Positions 22,915 to 32,304 of a DNA stretch of 35,554 nucleotides are shown piece after piece. The translations under genes and the position numbers were made by a program. Position 1 is the stretch's first letter. Every line of letters starts with the position of its first letter. The notes under the pieces are model-generated. The model was given only the letters and a program-made list of their open reading frames with translations. It had not been told where the DNA came from and did not search any database. The DNA is from a virus: IMG/VR virus record IMGVR_UViG_3300030328_003592, positions 1 to 35,554 of that record; one strand, 5' to 3'.

Positions 22915-23563
22915 TTGAGAATCCCAATTGTGACATTATAGACAAAGTTTCTGAAGCAGAAGCACCCGCTCCTACATTTTCTTCATCACCTAACTTTGCT
23001 TGAATTGCCTGACTTTCCAGGCTGTAAGCCGCTACAGTTTTACCTAACTCTGTGATGTCAGAGTTTACAGCATCGCTGCGCTCTTGCATCTGCTGAGTAA
23101 GTTGTTGTATGCGCTCTTCTTCGCGGCGAGCTTCTGCAATATCTTCTTGCGCAATGTCTGCTGACACTTGGCGCGCAGCTTTTTGCTGCTGCTCTTCGCG
23201 CCCTAACATCATCCTGGCGGCGATTGCGGCATCATCAACCTGTGGAGCGCCAAGCGCAATTTGCTCACGCATGCGAGACCGCAGGGGGTCCATACGAAGC
23301 TTCTCTTGAGCAGCAATTTCTTCATCCGTTAAGCCCAACGCACCCATCTCTTGACGGCGATTTAGTTCAGCAAGTTCGCTTCTTGTTCCACGCGTTTGAA
23401 ACAGATTGCGCATTGCGCCAACTTGCCCACCAACACCAGCACCAATCAAGGCAAACAAAGGGTTGCCCGTCATCATTCCAAAGGTAGCGCCTTTTGCAGC
23501 TCCCTGCGTATACCCTTGGGCAAGGGCTTGGCGCCGTAGTTGTTTCTCTTGTTCTGTCGCCAT
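22907..23563 (-). CDS. Internal virion protein, gp14-like role (218 aa)
   Basis: I start at ATG 23563 (MATEQEKQLRRQALAQG), which overlaps the upstream stop as TAATG. Residues 20-55 are Gly/Ala-rich and hydrophobic (GAAKGATFGMMTGNP, then LFALIGAGVGGQVGAM), like the membrane-spanning part of small podovirus ejection proteins. The remainder is a charged, Gln/Glu-rich helix ending in SIMSQLGFSNA. Size, order and the glycine-zipper-like segment fit T7 gp14, which makes the outer-membrane pore. Function inferred from context. Confidence 0.55.
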   Translation of the reverse strand: MATEQEKQLRRQALAQGYTQGAAKGATFGMMTGNPLFALIGAGVGGQVGAMRNLFQTRGTRSELAELNRRQEMGALGLTDEEIAAQEKLRMDPLRSRMREQIALGAPQVDDAAIAARMMLGREEQQQKAARQVSADIAQEDIAEARREEERIQQLTQQMQERSDAVNSDITELGKTVAAYSLESQAIQAKLGDEENVGAGASASETLSIMSQLGFSNA

Positions 23564-24315
23564 TACAACCATCCCTCTACTGAGATTGACCAATGCACAA
23601 ACTTCACCTTGGCTCCGTCTGTTTTGCCTACTAAAGCAATTCGCCAAGAGCCAGCAGCCACATTGTTTTTTAGAAACGTACCCATCTTAGGAAAGCGCTT
23701 CAGAATGTTGGCTTTAGAACTGTCCCCTTGACCTGAACTTGTAATGCCAACTCGGTTCTCTTCTACTGTGGCTATGGGCAAAAACTGCTTTCTCACTAAA
23801 TCTGAGCCGTCAGTTTTATTGTTAATGGCATTCATATCTAATGCCTGATTCCACATTACCAATTGTATTGAGCCCTTCGACGTAATATCTCCTGTTCCAG
23901 AGGTATTTAGCGTGTCGTCTTCATGAACAACCTGCATGTGGAAATGCACCATCATAGCGCTTAACTGCCGAGGCACTGAAACAGTCAGCATTGTGTTAGG
24001 TATAAAATTAAACTGCGCATTGCCTAACGTTAATCCACCCGCTGTGTTTCGACATGTGTTGTATCTGCTAAGATATGTGACTAACTCTCTGGGAGCCGTC
24101 CGAACTTTCCCGCCCTGAATACCGCTGATCAAGTTCATTGTATTGGTGACGCCATTGTAGCGCCCCGACATAAGTTGACGATGTGTAACCCAGTCAGCAG
24201 CTACATCTGCATCAACAACCTCACCGTTAATGTACTTGCGCATCCGCTTGAGATTCGTGTTTAAAGTTGCGCCATCAATGACGCCAGCGGTGATTGTTAC
24301 AGGAGAAAAAGCCAT
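23563..24315 (-). CDS. Structural protein, fibre or tail-related (250 aa)
   Basis: I start at ATG 24315 (MAFSPVTITAGV), which overlaps the previous stop as TGATG. The protein is beta-rich and weakly hydrophilic with segments such as NFIPNTMLTVSVPRQL and GSWRIALVGKTDGAKVKF. No enzyme motif, coiled coil or signal is visible. It is the third of three similar-sized, tightly coupled genes (218, 300 and 250 aa) after the nozzle-like gene, probably tail fibre, spike or capsid-surface proteins. I do not recognise a specific family. Confidence 0.6.
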   Translation of the reverse strand: MAFSPVTITAGVIDGATLNTNLKRMRKYINGEVVDADVAADWVTHRQLMSGRYNGVTNTMNLISGIQGGKVRTAPRELVTYLSRYNTCRNTAGGLTLGNAQFNFIPNTMLTVSVPRQLSAMMVHFHMQVVHEDDTLNTSGTGDITSKGSIQLVMWNQALDMNAINNKTDGSDLVRKQFLPIATVEENRVGITSSGQGDSSKANILKRFPKMGTFLKNNVAAGSWRIALVGKTDGAKVKFVHWSISVEGWL

Positions 24316-25217
24316 CAGGACCCCCGCAAGTGCAAAGCACAAAGGTAAACACGCCCCAGTTCAATGGCCGCGTCTGCTGCACCAGAAGGAGCATAGGCAC
24401 CACCGTAATCGGCAATGTATGAAACAGGAGGCGTTGCGCCATTGTTTGTGCTTTGAAAGACTCCACCTAAGACAAGTCTAAAATACCTGTACTGGTAAGC
24501 ACCTAAATTATTTTTATGCAACCACGCGGAGCCACAAGTGTATTTCTCTTTGGATGTGGCTGATCCTGCTGCAGGGTAGGTGTAGACAATGTTAGTGCTT
24601 CCGTCAACATATACTAAAGCGTGTGGAATAGGCATAAACGCTTTTGTTTGTGTGTTTGAAACTGTTAAAAATTCTGTAGACACGCTTCCTACAGTACCTG
24701 CAGAAAAATCGCCTTGCGTTGGAACATTAGACCACGAAACATTGTTAGTTGACCACTGCAACCAAACACCCCAAAAAGTGCCTCCTGGTGAAAAGTTGGC
24801 AGCCCCAGGAATGTAAAAGTCGTTATTCCCTCCAGCTAAAGTTTGCTGGGTAACTTCAACATTCCAATAAACTCGCAAAACATCATGCACAGCCATTGTT
24901 TGTAAAGAACCAATGTCTAAAACAAGATCAGAATTACCGCCTGAGCCGTCGGACTTTTGTATGACATGCGGAGCTGTGCCACTGTTTGCTTTTGAAGGGT
25001 AGTTGTGTGTGAACGCTGCCAGCATTGTGGTTTGCCTACCTGAAGCTTTAACCATTGAAGCCGAAGCGTCTAAGTGCCACAGGTCTATGCCTTCAGAGCG
25101 AACGTTCTCATCGTTAAGTTGGCCAGTCTGCGTCTGCACATCTGTAAACTTTGTATTTGTGTCAGCAACCTGAGCGGTCTCGCCAGCAACAAAGTCACTA
25201 TTTAGGATTGTAGCCAT
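24315..25217 (-). CDS. Structural protein, fibre or tail-related (300 aa)
   Basis: It starts in a TAATG overlap. The N-terminus (MATILNSDFVAGETAQVADT) is followed by a Ser/Thr/Gly-rich beta-sandwich-like body with DFYIPGAANFSPGGTFW and AYQYRYFRLVLGGVFQS. Some segments (weak W/Y-rich strands, NNVSW, SKEKYTCG) look like phage tail or fibre head-binding proteins. No enzyme motif is visible. It is translationally coupled to both neighbours. Confidence 0.6.
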   Translation of the reverse strand: MATILNSDFVAGETAQVADTNTKFTDVQTQTGQLNDENVRSEGIDLWHLDASASMVKASGRQTTMLAAFTHNYPSKANSGTAPHVIQKSDGSGGNSDLVLDIGSLQTMAVHDVLRVYWNVEVTQQTLAGGNNDFYIPGAANFSPGGTFWGVWLQWSTNNVSWSNVPTQGDFSAGTVGSVSTEFLTVSNTQTKAFMPIPHALVYVDGSTNIVYTYPAAGSATSKEKYTCGSAWLHKNNLGAYQYRYFRLVLGGVFQSTNNGATPPVSYIADYGGAYAPSGAADAAIELGRVYLCALHLRGS

Positions 25218-25873
25218 TATCTAAACCTATTTAGCAACAGCATAGAGATGCCGTCAAAAAAGAATTGTGGCGACGCTACGGAGTCGCTTTGTGTTGTCAC
25301 CGTACCCATAGGGCTGAACTTCCAAAGCAGTTTTACGGTAACGTTTCCTTCAGCCACCGGCGTAGATCCCACTAAGTAAACGCTGTTCATAAAGACTGAA
25401 TAGCCCCCAGTCGTCTCAATGACTGGGACGTTGTCAACCGTAACCCGCAAAGTAGCTACTTTAGGAAAGGTAGAAGCGTTTACTGGATTAATATACATGT
25501 AGCCGCGTGCCTCAATTTGAAGCATGCCTTCTTTACATTGTAGGCTTTCGGTTGCTATCTCTACAAATCCAGAGTTGTATTCTTCATAGCGAGCAGCCCC
25601 AAAGCAACGATTACCCGCAGTGTTTGTGTTGTAGCCTTTGTACTCTGCAGTAAAAGTAGCATCAACTTGTGACGCTCTAAAAAAGGGCGTACTTGTTTTT
25701 GCGTTGGTGCTGTCGTAAACATATTCTGAATCACCAATAATGTTTTGCGGTATGTTATCTCGGTCCAACCCACCATTAAGCATTGACTTGTAGGCATTGT
25801 ACTCGTTGTTAAAGCCGTCAACATCTACAGTATTATTGGCGCGGGGCTCTCCTTCTTTCCAGATGTAGCTCAT
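25217..25873 (-). CDS. Structural protein, fibre or tail-related (218 aa)
   Basis: The ATG overlaps the stop of the nozzle-like gene (ATGA). It begins MSYIWKEGEPRANNTVDVDG, then has a beta-rich body with YMYINPVNASTFPKVATLRV and FMNSVYLVGSTPVAEGNVTV. The composition is that of a virion surface or fibre protein. It is the first gene after the nozzle and may therefore attach there. No recognised family. Confidence 0.6.
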   Translation of the reverse strand: MSYIWKEGEPRANNTVDVDGFNNEYNAYKSMLNGGLDRDNIPQNIIGDSEYVYDSTNAKTSTPFFRASQVDATFTAEYKGYNTNTAGNRCFGAARYEEYNSGFVEIATESLQCKEGMLQIEARGYMYINPVNASTFPKVATLRVTVDNVPVIETTGGYSVFMNSVYLVGSTPVAEGNVTVKLLWKFSPMGTVTTQSDSVASPQFFFDGISMLLLNRFR

Positions 25874-28002
25874 GCGCGCCTCCTGGTCGTCGGTACTTCT
25901 TTGCCGTCTCCGACAATCATACCTTGTATACTATAGTCTATATGGTATCCGATGAGAACAATATCGTTGCTGGTAACGAGTTCCCATTGAAAGTATGAGC
26001 ATGCTTTGTTGGGCACAGGAAACCGAAGCTCTGTCAAAAAGCCTTCCTGCCAAGCATCTGTTCCGTAGACCGCTTTGTCATAAACCGCTTGGTCTGGGTG
26101 GTCTGGTCTCTGAAGTTTACGGTCTGTTGTAGATGTGTACTCATAACTATGGTCCAGGCGATACCGAAGCTGAATAGAATTGTCTCCACCAAAAGTCTTT
26201 ACCATCAGGTAAACGTACTTTACAAACTTCTTGCGCGAAGCGTCCCCAAAGTCCAGCATTGGAGACCGGAAGACGCTGTTGTAAGGAGGATTGTCGGTAA
26301 GTTGAAACTCTTCACCGACTGCTTGAAAGCCATATCCTTGCTGGCGAATGCGGCTTACAGCAAACAGCCCGCTTTCCTGGTAATCATTAGATGCGCCAGT
26401 CTTGTGGCCAAAGATGATGTCACCCTTTGCATCTACAGAAACGCTGCCTACAGGAAAATCTTTACGCAAAGACCAGGCAAGTTTGTCTGTATGAAAAACC
26501 AGTCCCAAATTAGGTTTTGGAGCACCGGCTGTGGGCACATAGAAGTGTACCTCTCTCCACTTAGAACTGTAAACAGCCACAGCTCGTCCTAAAGCCTCTC
26601 GGGTAAAGGTCCCTACAGACTTCATAATCGGATCAGAGATGCGCTCCAGCCCAATCTTTGAGCCGCCATCTAAGCTTCCTCGGTACAGGTAAACGCCATC
26701 AGTACCCAAGAACATCACACCATTCAGTTCAGGAACTGTAACAATAGCCTTGGGAGAACGTGACCCTACGCCTTCCATCAGCGTGGCGCTTACAAAGCCA
26801 TTTGAGTAATCCCCAGTTACAACGTCAATACTGCGCTCTCGAAGAACCAGAAGAAGGTCATAGTAAGCGTGCAAGCCTGTGATGCTGCCGCCTGTTCGAG
26901 AGCCAAGTTCAAGGAAGTTTAGCGCTCCATACTGGTCTGGCTGGCCGGGGTTGCTGTAGAACAGCGTGGTGCTCTGCGAGGCCCCTCCTTCCAAGAACAG
27001 ACACCCTTTGAACGCCGCTCCAAACCTTGTGCCAGGGCACGGGAAAGGAACGCTGTCTGTGACTGAGGGAGCCAAACTTGACAACTCAGTATCTCCAACA
27101 GCATCATAAAAGAACGGCTCCTCAGCGTTGTCTATTTGAGCAACAAAATAAAACCCCGTAAAGTCATCGTTTTTGCTTCTATAAAGACGACGCGCAACTA
27201 TGTGCGGATAGTCGCCTGTTGGCAAATCTACCTGCGTAATAAACCTATAGTCTGCAAAAATATTGTCCTCACCATGAGGTGTCAGCCATTCTACTGTGTT
27301 GCTATTGTGACTAATAGGGCTTTCAGACCCGCTATCGCTTACTAATGTAGCAATCCATTGATATGCGTTTGGTGTACCAGCAGAAGAACTTCCAAGGCCA
27401 ATTTCTGCTACATCATCTTCTGTGTCTTCTTTTGTAGCAAAAATAGAGCATGCATCACCATAGTCAGCACGCGTGGAAGGGTAATTATGCACTCTCCAGC
27501 CTACAGGAGCCCCAGGAACTCTGGGAAAACCTAATGAGGAAGACCAGCTTGCAGAATTTGCATTATCTCTGTTTGTGGGCCAGCCTCTAAACTTAATAGC
27601 CCTGTCTTCACCGTTCAGAATAATAAGAAAGTCGCCAAAGGGAACAAAGTATGTCCCGATATCGTTGTTGGCGTACCGGGTTCTGCCGGTATCTACATTC
27701 TCAACTCTGTTGTTTGTTGGGTCCAAGACACTCAGATTGCCTTCAGACTCAAACAATACATATTGCTGCGCTCCGCTGTGTTGCGTCCAGATGTACAGAG
27801 ACCGAATCTGATCCAACTCTCCAAGAATCCCGTACTTTGCCCGTGAGCTGAGGTATTTCTCGTAGCCAAGACGATTGTCCCAACCCTTCGTGGCAGGATC
27901 AACTGTGTAGTTCTCAATTAGAGAAGCACTCAGAGGTGTTGGTGGCTCTTGCTGGTCAATGCCCTGAACAAGATGCGCTGCAAACTTTTGATTGGTGTTC
28001 AT
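25870..28002 (-). CDS. Tail nozzle-like protein (tail tubular B type, 710 aa)
   Basis: The start overlaps the adaptor stop (ATGA). The N-terminal 160 residues match the general pattern of podovirus nozzle or tail-tubular proteins (LVQGIDQQEPPTPLSASLIENY near the start, then YTVDPATKGWDNRLGY and repeated beta-propeller-like strands with VLFESEGNLSVLDPTN). Residues about 215-310 look like an Fn3/Ig-type insertion (YQWIATLVSDSGSESPI, then ARRLYRSKNDDFTGFYFVAQ). The length is close to T7 gp12 (about 790 aa). It would form the end of the short tail. Assignment is by size, order and motif style. Confidence 0.65.
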   Translation of the reverse strand: MNTNQKFAAHLVQGIDQQEPPTPLSASLIENYTVDPATKGWDNRLGYEKYLSSRAKYGILGELDQIRSLYIWTQHSGAQQYVLFESEGNLSVLDPTNNRVENVDTGRTRYANNDIGTYFVPFGDFLIILNGEDRAIKFRGWPTNRDNANSASWSSSLGFPRVPGAPVGWRVHNYPSTRADYGDACSIFATKEDTEDDVAEIGLGSSSAGTPNAYQWIATLVSDSGSESPISHNSNTVEWLTPHGEDNIFADYRFITQVDLPTGDYPHIVARRLYRSKNDDFTGFYFVAQIDNAEEPFFYDAVGDTELSSLAPSVTDSVPFPCPGTRFGAAFKGCLFLEGGASQSTTLFYSNPGQPDQYGALNFLELGSRTGGSITGLHAYYDLLLVLRERSIDVVTGDYSNGFVSATLMEGVGSRSPKAIVTVPELNGVMFLGTDGVYLYRGSLDGGSKIGLERISDPIMKSVGTFTREALGRAVAVYSSKWREVHFYVPTAGAPKPNLGLVFHTDKLAWSLRKDFPVGSVSVDAKGDIIFGHKTGASNDYQESGLFAVSRIRQQGYGFQAVGEEFQLTDNPPYNSVFRSPMLDFGDASRKKFVKYVYLMVKTFGGDNSIQLRYRLDHSYEYTSTTDRKLQRPDHPDQAVYDKAVYGTDAWQEGFLTELRFPVPNKACSYFQWELVTSNDIVLIGYHIDYSIQGMIVGDGKEVPTTRRRA

Positions 28003-29267
28003 GGAATGTGCCTAAGAAGAGGAATAGGTCTCTGGTACATAGAAGTCTGACGCCAATGACCCTTGATAAAGGTGCTTTTTCGCGTTGTCAGGTATCTGTT
28101 CTCAATGTCTTGAAGCCTGCGGTCTGCTTTGGCACGATAAATCTCGCTCTGAGGCAAGTTATTGTGCTTAACAAAGAGCTCTTGGCAGACCCTGTACACC
28201 AAGTAATCGTGATGCTCAGCAGGAAAGATGGGTGCATCAGCATCATCAATAAGCTTAGCAGGCCTGAACAAGTACCGAAGGGTCAGCAAGTAGTCTTGGT
28301 CCTGCCGAGGATACAGCCTGAAGCGCTGATACATGCCTTCGTGCTCAGGCAGCCTGGTACCCTCACTAAGATACTCTGTTGAAAGACCCAGGTTCACAAG
28401 CGCTGTTGTGGTTGCTGTTTGGTCTCCGTTAGAGACTACATAGAAAGCATCGCTCTCAGGGCCACGTAGGTAGATCCTCTTATTCAGACCACTGGTAGAT
28501 GTTGATTGCTGCATAGCCGAAAGGTTGACCTGCTGAAGAGCAACCAGCGTTACAAAAGCACTCACAGGTGAAGGAGCACTCTCGCGGCCACCTCGAACAA
28601 AGGTGTAAGACACGTCATAATCACCAGCTCCTGCTGGGGCGGTGCCGCCTGCTGCTGCTAATACTGGTGCTTTCACCGGGGGTTTGAGCACTTCAGGCGC
28701 AACAATTACCATGTCCGTAGGAGTAGACACTTCGTCCAGACTCAAGTCCAGTGACTCATCTAACCATCGCGTAATGTAACTAAAGGGCTGCGTTGTAGGC
28801 TGATCTGGCTGCCGCAAGCCCAAGGACAGCGTGTCCATATAGTCTTCTGGGAAGTCTACAAAGCGCTGCTTAATAATGCCGCTTAGTCCCAACACTACAA
28901 CGCCAACTAAAGACGAGCCGTCAATAGTGTCAAGGTTGATAACCGTCGTGCTCACAAAGTTGCGAATTACATAGTCACCTTTGTAGGCGCCTGACTTTAT
29001 GGTAAAAACCCGCCCTTCATGCGAGGGGTCAAATGGTGTGCCGGCAACCGCAGTTACTTGGTCCCCAGCTAAGTTGAAAGTTGTTACCTGGATGTCTTCA
29101 TAGACATTAATGTAGGCATCTTTCTGGGCAAACACATAAGGCTTGTCCCCAAACATCTCCATGTATGCCATGTTTACCAGTGACCGAACCTCATTACGGT
29201 AGTCCGATATGTTAGGATTAAAGTCCATTATCGTGCCGCAACGGTCGATGATTTGGCTAAGATTCAT
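27999..29267 (-). CDS. Head-tail adaptor / tail tubular A-like protein (422 aa)
   Basis: I start at ATG 29267 (MNLSQIIDRCGTIMDFN), behind GGAG at 5 bases; the frame is open further upstream through a hairpin, which argues against the earlier start. The N-terminal helices (LSQIIDRCG, RNEVRSLVNMAYMEMFG) look like portal-docking adaptor helices. A possible Fn3/Ig insertion lies around residues 205-310 (DYDVSYTFVRGGRESAPSPV). The C-terminal part (YLVYRVCQELFVKHNN, RAKADRRLQDIENRYL) returns to helices. Order after capsid and before the nozzle fits an adaptor. Adaptors are usually nearer 200 aa, so the insertion explains the extra size. Confidence 0.6.
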   Translation of the reverse strand: MNLSQIIDRCGTIMDFNPNISDYRNEVRSLVNMAYMEMFGDKPYVFAQKDAYINVYEDIQVTTFNLAGDQVTAVAGTPFDPSHEGRVFTIKSGAYKGDYVIRNFVSTTVINLDTIDGSSLVGVVVLGLSGIIKQRFVDFPEDYMDTLSLGLRQPDQPTTQPFSYITRWLDESLDLSLDEVSTPTDMVIVAPEVLKPPVKAPVLAAAGGTAPAGAGDYDVSYTFVRGGRESAPSPVSAFVTLVALQQVNLSAMQQSTSTSGLNKRIYLRGPESDAFYVVSNGDQTATTTALVNLGLSTEYLSEGTRLPEHEGMYQRFRLYPRQDQDYLLTLRYLFRPAKLIDDADAPIFPAEHHDYLVYRVCQELFVKHNNLPQSEIYRAKADRRLQDIENRYLTTRKSTFIKGHWRQTSMYQRPIPLLRHIP

Positions 29268-29280
29268 GACATCTCCAGAT

Positions 29281-29308
29281 ACAAAGAAACCCCCCACCCC
29301 GAGGGTGG
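29281..29308 (-). terminator. Intrinsic terminator between capsid and tail genes
   Basis: On the minus strand CCACCC-tcg-GGGTGG (29308-29294) is followed by GGGGTTTCTTTG. It lies between the decoration-like gene and the adaptor gene, so it probably lets only part of the transcripts continue into tail genes. The T-run is imperfect. Confidence 0.65.
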
Positions 29309-29338
29309 AGTGGAGGGCCATGGAGGGAAAGTTGTAGC

Positions 29339-29812
29339 TTAGAACTGCTTGTGTACAATCACAGTGGCTTGACCACCATCAGGGACAGTAACGCAGTGTG
29401 CAGCAATGGACAGCACTGATGCGGCAGCAGTGTAATCTTCAAGCTTTCCGGAGGTCTGGCCAATCGCCAAAGGTACACCAACACCGCCACCACTGGCAAT
29501 GTTAGCAACGCAAGGGCCTGCTAAGCAAACGTCTACACGGTCACCCAAAGCAGCAGCAGAGTTAAGAGCAACACCAACAAAACACTTAGTAGTGGCAACG
29601 TCGGTGTCAGATTTTTTCACGCGCAAGGAGCGAAGGTTGTCGTCAGTCTGCGAAAGATCAAACGTCACTGCGTCACCTGCAACAATAGCAGCCGAAGCAA
29701 TGAACGTCTCAACCTGGCGACGGTTGGATACATTGGCACCCAAAGATGCAGATGCTCCAAACGCGTCCTCGCCCGTAGACTCAAGGTACTGTAGTAAAGT
29801 ATTAGTAGCCAT
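29339..29812 (-). CDS. Capsid decoration-like protein (157 aa)
   Basis: It starts behind GAGGAGGTAACCC, close to the ideal ribosome site. It is Ala/Val/Gly-rich with a DUF2190-like rhythm (VETFIASAAIVAGDAVTFDL, VALNSAAALGDRVDVCLAG, GVPLAIGQTSGKLEDYT), a fold used by small trimeric capsid decoration proteins. It lies directly after the major capsid gene, 11 bases away. The strong ribosome site and the terminator just after it fit a protein needed in high copy. Function inferred from position and composition. Confidence 0.65.
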   Translation of the reverse strand: MATNTLLQYLESTGEDAFGASASLGANVSNRRQVETFIASAAIVAGDAVTFDLSQTDDNLRSLRVKKSDTDVATTKCFVGVALNSAAALGDRVDVCLAGPCVANIASGGGVGVPLAIGQTSGKLEDYTAAASVLSIAAHCVTVPDGGQATVIVHKQF

Positions 29813-29823
29813 GGGTTACCTCC

Positions 29824-30840
29824 TCAAGTCTCAGCTTGGGTGATGACTCCCTGGGATCCCAGGTGGTCAGTGATTAATTGGCAACGGCACATGATGTGAG
29901 CTGCGCGTGAAGCATAGCCAGAGATGTGCTCAAACTCGCCTACAGAGAAGTTGGCATCAGAATCAACCACAAGCTTCATGAAGTCAGTGTTCAGGAAGTA
30001 CATGCTGACCTGGTTTGCACTCACAGCGCCGGCAGGCATGAAGGGATCGACATACATCTTGGCACCGGCAAAGGCCAGAGCAAGGCGTCCACCGTCCAGC
30101 GTGTCTTCTGGCATGTAGCGCTCTTTCTCAAACAGAGCATTCTTGTACAGCTTGTAACTCGCAGGAGAGGCCAGAATGAGATTTGGCGTACCTGAAGGGC
30201 TAAAGTTTTGACACTGAATGTACAGGTCAGTCATGAAACTGACAGGCCCAGCACCACCAGAAAAGCCACCGCCTGCAGCAGACACCTGGTTGTTGAAGGT
30301 CGTGTAAGTTCCCTTATCAAGACCACCAACCGTGTTGGCTTGTGACCCATAAGCAAGAGCCTCAAGGAACCCAGTGTTGCTTGCCGTTGCATCAGCAGTA
30401 CCGAACAGCGTGTTGAGTTCAGTCAGCACCGTGCTGCTATTAGCAACAATCTGCTTCTCAAACTCACGCTGCAGCATTCCCATGACACTCTTGGTACGAG
30501 CCTCAACGATGGAAATGATGGCGCGCTCGCCACGGTTAGAAAGCTCTTCTTTCTTGGTGATGACGATAGGAGCCACGAAGTCACAGAACTCGAAAGAGGC
30601 GTTCTTCAGGGCGTCAGCCACAGCAAGATTCACAGCCTCATACCCGCTGGAAAGCTGAGTAATAGAACTGTGCTCTGCAAGAATCAGAGCGCGGTCGATC
30701 TTGGAGCCACCGTCGATGACTTCAACGCCGCCGCTGTTACGTACTTCATTAAGGAAAGGGACATTCTTATAAAGGTTGTCCACTTCCCGCTCTGCCAGGA
30801 CTCTTAGAGTCGAAGACAGAATTTCATTGGAAATTGCCAT
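29824..30840 (-). CDS. Major capsid protein (338 aa)
   Basis: It forms the icosahedral shell, hundreds of copies per virion. The size is typical. The N-terminal helix (NEILSSTLRVLAEREVDNLYK) and long central helix (RAIISIVEARTKSVMGMLQR), then PNLILASPASYKLYKNALFE and AGAKMYVDPFMPAG, follow the HK97-fold pattern of E-loop, spine helix and P domain strand. The order scaffold, capsid, decoration is standard. The leader AAGAGAGAACA is purine-rich but has no perfect AGGAG. There is no sign of a cleaved N-terminal delta domain or a protease gene, consistent with a separate scaffold. Confidence 0.85.
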   Translation of the reverse strand: MAISNEILSSTLRVLAEREVDNLYKNVPFLNEVRNSGGVEVIDGGSKIDRALILAEHSSITQLSSGYEAVNLAVADALKNASFEFCDFVAPIVITKKEELSNRGERAIISIVEARTKSVMGMLQREFEKQIVANSSTVLTELNTLFGTADATASNTGFLEALAYGSQANTVGGLDKGTYTTFNNQVSAAGGGFSGGAGPVSFMTDLYIQCQNFSPSGTPNLILASPASYKLYKNALFEKERYMPEDTLDGGRLALAFAGAKMYVDPFMPAGAVSANQVSMYFLNTDFMKLVVDSDANFSVGEFEHISGYASRAAHIMCRCQLITDHLGSQGVITQAET

Positions 30841-30945
30841 TGTTCTCTCTTGGTTGGAAGTGTCCGAGCTTTACCGTGTCCCTCTCGGGGGGTGTTGCTT
30901 TGAGTGTCCCATGGGATTCGCCGCAACAAACTCGTTCTTAGGGTA

Positions 30946-31797
30946 CTAAGATTTTTTCTTGTTTGCAAGGTACTTGTAGATTTCAAAGGCCGAGCCCTGA
31001 CGAACATGGTCAGGGACACCGCGATTGCGACCACGAGACAAACCACCTACTTTGAGTCCTGCTTCACGAGCAGCACTCTTGTATTGGCGCAACTCTTGAT
31101 CTTGATGCTTCATCTTGGCGTCTAACTTCTGGCCTTTGATCAACCAGTAGGCTTGTTCAAGCCGCATCCCTTCATTCTGCTGTAAGACCTCAACAATCTC
31201 ATGCTTGTAGTCCATCATGTCAGGATGGTCTGCCTTGAATTGGGTGAGTTGAGCCTCCCGCTGGCGAACAGCGTACTCATTCTGCATAGGCCGCATCATC
31301 TCTTCGAGACGCTTGGCAACTTCTTGCTCAATCCGGCTCTCTACCGACGATTCGTCCCAAGGATTGAAATCAACCTCTTCAGAAGCCTTGGATTGGAGCG
31401 TTTTATAGTAATCTGACTCCATTAGAGCATCTTTTTGAGCCTGGAGTTCCTTTACTTGGACTTCCATAGCCTTGCGCTGGTCAGATAACTCTTGGCTCTT
31501 CCGCGTATAGTCCGAGCGCATGTTGCTCAGTAGCTTTTTGGCGTCATCATCCAGATTCTGCAGGGTATCTTTGTATTTAATGCCCTTGTAGACCTCATCA
31601 TTGTTCAGAGTTTGGTCTTCTTGCAGCTCCGCATCGGCTCTCAGGGCGTCAATTAGCCCCTGAATTGTATGTTCGCGCTCTTCTGAGGGGTTGTTGGGCT
31701 CAGTTTCTACATCAGGGGGTGGTGCCGAAGCACTCTCCACAGCAGATTCAGTCTCAACAGGTGCATTTTCGACGGGTGGAGTGGTTTCCGTGTCCAT
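30946..31797 (-). CDS. Scaffolding protein (283 aa)
   Basis: Acts inside the growing procapsid and leaves before DNA enters. It has the usual features: an acidic, proline-rich disordered start (PPVENAPVETESAVESA), a long charged coiled coil (SQELSDQRKAMEVQVKELQA, RIEQEVAKRLEEMMRPMQNE) and a basic C-terminal capsid-binding helix (GSAFEIYKYLANKKKS). It lies immediately before the major capsid gene. It carries no protease motif. Confidence 0.85.
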   Translation of the reverse strand: MDTETTPPVENAPVETESAVESASAPPPDVETEPNNPSEEREHTIQGLIDALRADAELQEDQTLNNDEVYKGIKYKDTLQNLDDDAKKLLSNMRSDYTRKSQELSDQRKAMEVQVKELQAQKDALMESDYYKTLQSKASEEVDFNPWDESSVESRIEQEVAKRLEEMMRPMQNEYAVRQREAQLTQFKADHPDMMDYKHEIVEVLQQNEGMRLEQAYWLIKGQKLDAKMKHQDQELRQYKSAAREAGLKVGGLSRGRNRGVPDHVRQGSAFEIYKYLANKKKS

Positions 31798-31809
31798 CTT
31801 CTCTCCAAG

Positions 31810-32304
31810 TTACATGCGCTCCATCATTAGAGCGTCCATATCGGCATCAGCCATAGGTTGCGCTGGCATTTCCGCAGGCTCTTCCATAGGAATTTCTTCC
31901 TCTTCAGGCTCTGTTCCAGCCCTCTCTTGCTGAAGAAACAGCATCAGATTGCGATCCTCCAACATTGCATCGACCTTGCCAGCTAAAATAGTTAAGCCCT
32001 GGTCATCCATCAGATTATCCAGGTCCAAATCAATCTTCAGGCGCGCATCATCACTGATCTGTTGCAGCATCATGAGCGTCCGAGCCATATCTTCAGGCAA
32101 CATATCCATGTCAGTATTGATGTCAGGAATAGGTTCAGCACCAAACACTTGGCGAATCTTGTTTAAGCTTCGCGCTAAACGATCCAAAGAACGCTCTGAG
32201 AAGTCGCCCTCGGGGGTGCTTGCAGCAATCTGCTGACCCATCTGTTGATCTACATCCATGGCCATGCCACGAACCTCACCCTCTAACTCTTCAACACTTG
32301 CCAT
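31810..32304 (-). CDS. Acidic hypothetical virion-module protein (164 aa)
   Basis: The start overlaps the stop of the zinc-ribbon gene (TGATG), and it ends 12 bases before the scaffold. It is acidic and rich in Met, Asp, Glu and Leu, with helical segments (SLDRLARSLNKIRQVFG, ARTLMMLQQISDDARLKIDL) and a disordered, Pro/Glu-rich tail (EPEEEEIPMEEPAEMPAQPM). It may assist scaffold or portal assembly, as inference from position. I do not recognise it. Confidence 0.65.
   Translation of the reverse strand: MASVEELEGEVRGMAMDVDQQMGQQIAASTPEGDFSERSLDRLARSLNKIRQVFGAEPIPDINTDMDMLPEDMARTLMMLQQISDDARLKIDLDLDNLMDDQGLTILAGKVDAMLEDRNLMLFLQQERAGTEPEEEEIPMEEPAEMPAQPMADADMDALMMERM

Noticed and set aside
30841-30945. 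GGGACAC repeats before the capsid gene as another operator pair
   Set aside because: They resemble GAGACACTG only partly, are not inverted and lack a TATA-rich core.
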